Origin: Sporomusa sp.
GTDB taxonomy: Bacteria > Bacillota_C > Negativicutes > Sporomusales > Sporomusaceae
Direction: 5' to 3'
Assembly: GCA_029256645.1 (NCBI GenBank)
Contig: JAQSXM010000171.1
Span: forward strand, 1-7,790
DNA: 7,790 nucleotides
Under the pieces are notes generated by a model. That model had not been told where the DNA came from. It saw only the letters and a list, made by a program, of their open reading frames with translations, and made no database searches. Positions 6,770-7,790 of the stretch are shown one piece after another. Each line of letters opens with the position of its first letter. The stretch's first letter is position 1. The position numbers and the translations under genes are program-made.

Positions 6770-6869
6770 TTTGTTAAATATCTCCTGTTTTAGCCTTTAC
6801 TCCTATTTTTACCAAAAATGTCGGCTCTTTATACCCTTAGCTACGCTAACCAAACGCACAGTTTCTGAA

Positions 6870-6875
6870 TATAAT
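6870..6875 (+). promoter_or_regulatory. Possible -10 element before the L,D-transpeptidase remnant
   Basis: A perfect TATAAT lies about 22 bases before a GGAGG ribosome binding site (6897-6901) and the GTG at 6912. The hexamer 17 bases upstream, TAACCA, matches the sigma-A -35 at only three positions. The arrangement supports a start at 6912 rather than further upstream inside the cphB antisense. The divergent spacer 6770-6911 holds no other clear signal. Confidence 0.35.
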
Positions 6876-6911
6876 GAAGCAGAGAAATTGGGAAACGGAG
6901 GTTATGCCAGC

Positions 6912-7283
6912 GTGAATGTAAGAATGATATATCTCCCGGAATCACTAAAAACTATCAAACTAGCGGAAGATGAACGCTACATTAGCTACTGCCAGAATCA
7001 GTCTGCTGAAATTAGCGAGGTAACGCCAGCTCCTCGAATTGACAGAGTAAGCACGTCGCTGACTAGAGCAAATATCCTGCTTGTCAAATCCCAGCGTCAG
7101 CTAACTTTATTTGACGGCAATAGTCCTACGCGGCAGTATCCTGTCGCAATCGGCAAGCCATCAACACCCACCCCGCTCGGCAATTACGCAATTGCCACCA
7201 AGATCATAAATCCTGGCGGCATTTTAGGAACGCGTTGGATGGGTCTTAATTTTGATGCGTACGGTGTTCATGGCACAAGGTAG
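6912..7283 (+). pseudogene. Truncated L,D-transpeptidase (YkuD domain, catalytic motif missing)
   Basis: The 123-residue frame contains the first two thirds of a YkuD domain, the fold of enzymes that cross-link peptidoglycan through meso-diaminopimelate. Recognisable parts are ILLVKSQRQLTLFDG at 55-69, YPVAIGKPSTPTPLGNYAI at 76-94, INPGGILGTRWMGLNF at 99-114 and AYGVHGT at 116-122. Intact relatives go on from HGTN through about 10 residues to SHGCIRM, which holds the catalytic Cys. Here Arg and a TAG stop follow HGT at once, and no other frame downstream encodes the motif. The protein therefore cannot be an active transpeptidase. The GTG at 6912-6914 is preceded by GGAGG at 6897-6901. The frame stays open upstream to an ATG at 6714, but that part lies antisense to cphB. 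No signal peptide is seen from the chosen start. The break is probably an internal deletion, because a terminator remains downstream. Confidence 0.75.
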
Positions 7284-7315
7284 AAGAACATGATAAAATT
7301 ACTCAGTTTTACAAG

Positions 7316-7345
7316 AAAAGCCGCCTACTAAGATAGACGGCTTTT
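7316..7345. terminator. Bidirectional intrinsic terminator between convergent genes
   Basis: AAAAGCCG (7316-7323) pairs with CGGCTTTT (7338-7345). After one mismatch, three more pairs (CTA with TAG) close a six-base loop. The A and T runs at the base of the stem give a T tract on both strands, followed on the minus strand by more T-rich sequence. It lies 32 bases after the stop of the L,D-transpeptidase remnant and four bases after the stop of the coiled-coil gene, so it can end both transcripts. Confidence 0.8.
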
Positions 7346-7349
7346 AAAA

Positions 7350-7775
7350 TCACTTCATTAATATATAGAGCGCAGCACCGGCAAATAAATTACGCTGCCA
7401 TGTTAATCTAGTTTTCTCCGCTTTGGCCTCTTGCTCGTATGCCTGCAAGGATTTGTTGGCCCTCTCTAATGAGAGATTCGCTTGATCTAAGTCTATCCTG
7501 GCTAGAGTCAAATCGTTTCTCCATGTCTCCAATTGTTTTTGCAGCTCCAGCAATTTCAGTTGCGAGTTTTCCAGTTTCAACCGCACTTGTGTTGAGTCCG
7601 TTTTCGACTGTTGTAACTCGGCCTTTAGCTGAACTATTTCCTCGTTGAGCATCAGAAATATTTGATCCAATCTGTTCAACTCTTGCTCTGTTGTCAGATA
7701 AGCCGCCGAACAGGTAGTAACCGGCGCAACAAACAATAAACAGGCCAACAGTAATATAGATATGCTTTTTGTCAA
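7350..7775 (-). CDS. Exported coiled-coil protein of unknown function
   Basis: I do not recognise a named family in this 141-residue protein. Residues 1-25 form a signal peptide: MTK, a hydrophobic core (about 5-19), then CSAA as a likely signal peptidase I site. Cys12 in LLAC could be read as a lipobox, but the core before it is short and hydrophobic residues continue after it. Residues about 27-125 are a long heptad-rich coiled coil full of Leu, Gln, Glu and Lys. The C-terminus (about 129-140, NLFAGAALYILM) is a short hydrophobic segment ending in Lys, possibly a membrane anchor. The TTG at 7773-7775 is the start: AGGGGG (7785-7790) is nine bases upstream and no other start precedes the coiled coil. 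Its upstream neighbour is outside the window. The layout recalls phage spanins, which is only a guess. A terminator follows its stop. Confidence 0.7.
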   Translation of the reverse strand: MTKSISILLLACLLFVAPVTTCSAAYLTTEQELNRLDQIFLMLNEEIVQLKAELQQSKTDSTQVRLKLENSQLKLLELQKQLETWRNDLTLARIDLDQANLSLERANKSLQAYEQEAKAEKTRLTWQRNLFAGAALYILMK

Positions 7776-7784
7776 TGTTAATCG

Positions 7785-7790
7785 CCCCCT
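7785..7790 (-). promoter_or_regulatory. Ribosome binding site of the coiled-coil gene
   Basis: The minus strand reads AGGGGG nine bases before the TTG at 7773-7775. It decides in favour of that non-standard start, because no ATG or GTG lies in frame before the coiled coil. Confidence 0.6.

Noticed and set aside
6770..6860. Possible sigma-H or sigma-A promoter for cphB (AGGAGT and TATAAA on the minus strand).
   Set aside because: No GAAT element lies at the right distance from AGGAGT, and TATAAA lacks a reasonable -35 at 16-18 bases.
6714..6911. Upstream extension of the L,D-transpeptidase frame, beginning with a hydrophobic segment that looks like a signal peptide.
   Set aside because: It begins antisense inside cphB and precedes the likely promoter. 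The GGAGG plus GTG at 6912 is a better start, though a lost export signal cannot be fully excluded.

Overview
The window is chromosomal DNA of a low-to-mid GC Firmicute, most probably a spore-forming clostridium-like or Negativicutes (Sporomusa/Pelosinus-type) bacterium. The clues are a Bacillus-type PurR, strong GGAGG-type ribosome binding sites, frequent GTG/TTG starts, a sigma-H-like promoter before purR, and the ispE-to-purR order that recalls the Bacillus ispE-purR-spoVG region. The lineage is inferred from gene content and was not tested by a search.

Layout: nearly everything reads on the minus strand, so the biological order runs from high to low coordinates. At the right edge is a small exported coiled-coil protein of unknown function (7350-7775, minus). 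A hairpin that can terminate transcription in both directions (7316-7345) separates it from a convergent remnant of a YkuD-type L,D-transpeptidase (6912-7283, plus) that stops just before its catalytic cysteine motif. Divergent from that remnant begins a six-gene minus-strand run: cphB (cyanophycinase, 5933-6769), cphA (cyanophycin synthetase, 3248-5914), cheW (2677-3153), ispE (1806-2666), a GntR/FCD regulator (1120-1803) and a MobA-like nucleotidyltransferase (337-1095). The ispE and gntR frames touch or overlap. The other gaps are 10 to 94 bases with no terminator visible. The run ends at a clear intrinsic terminator (303-332). purR follows with its own promoter region and runs off the left edge.

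Function: CphA polymerises aspartate and arginine into cyanophycin, a nitrogen reserve. CphB cuts it back to beta-Asp-Arg dipeptides. The dipeptidase that would finish the job is not in the window. CheW, IspE (MEP isoprenoid pathway), the GntR regulator and the nucleotidyltransferase have no obvious biochemical link to cyanophycin, so their co-orientation looks like a compact housekeeping run joined to a storage-polymer module. No mobile element, CRISPR array, tRNA or rRNA was seen. No stretch longer than 300 bases lacks a gene. The main points for a second look are the broken L,D-transpeptidase, the exported coiled-coil protein, the sigma-H-like purR promoter, and a short repeat plus micro-ORF at the cphA/cheW junction.
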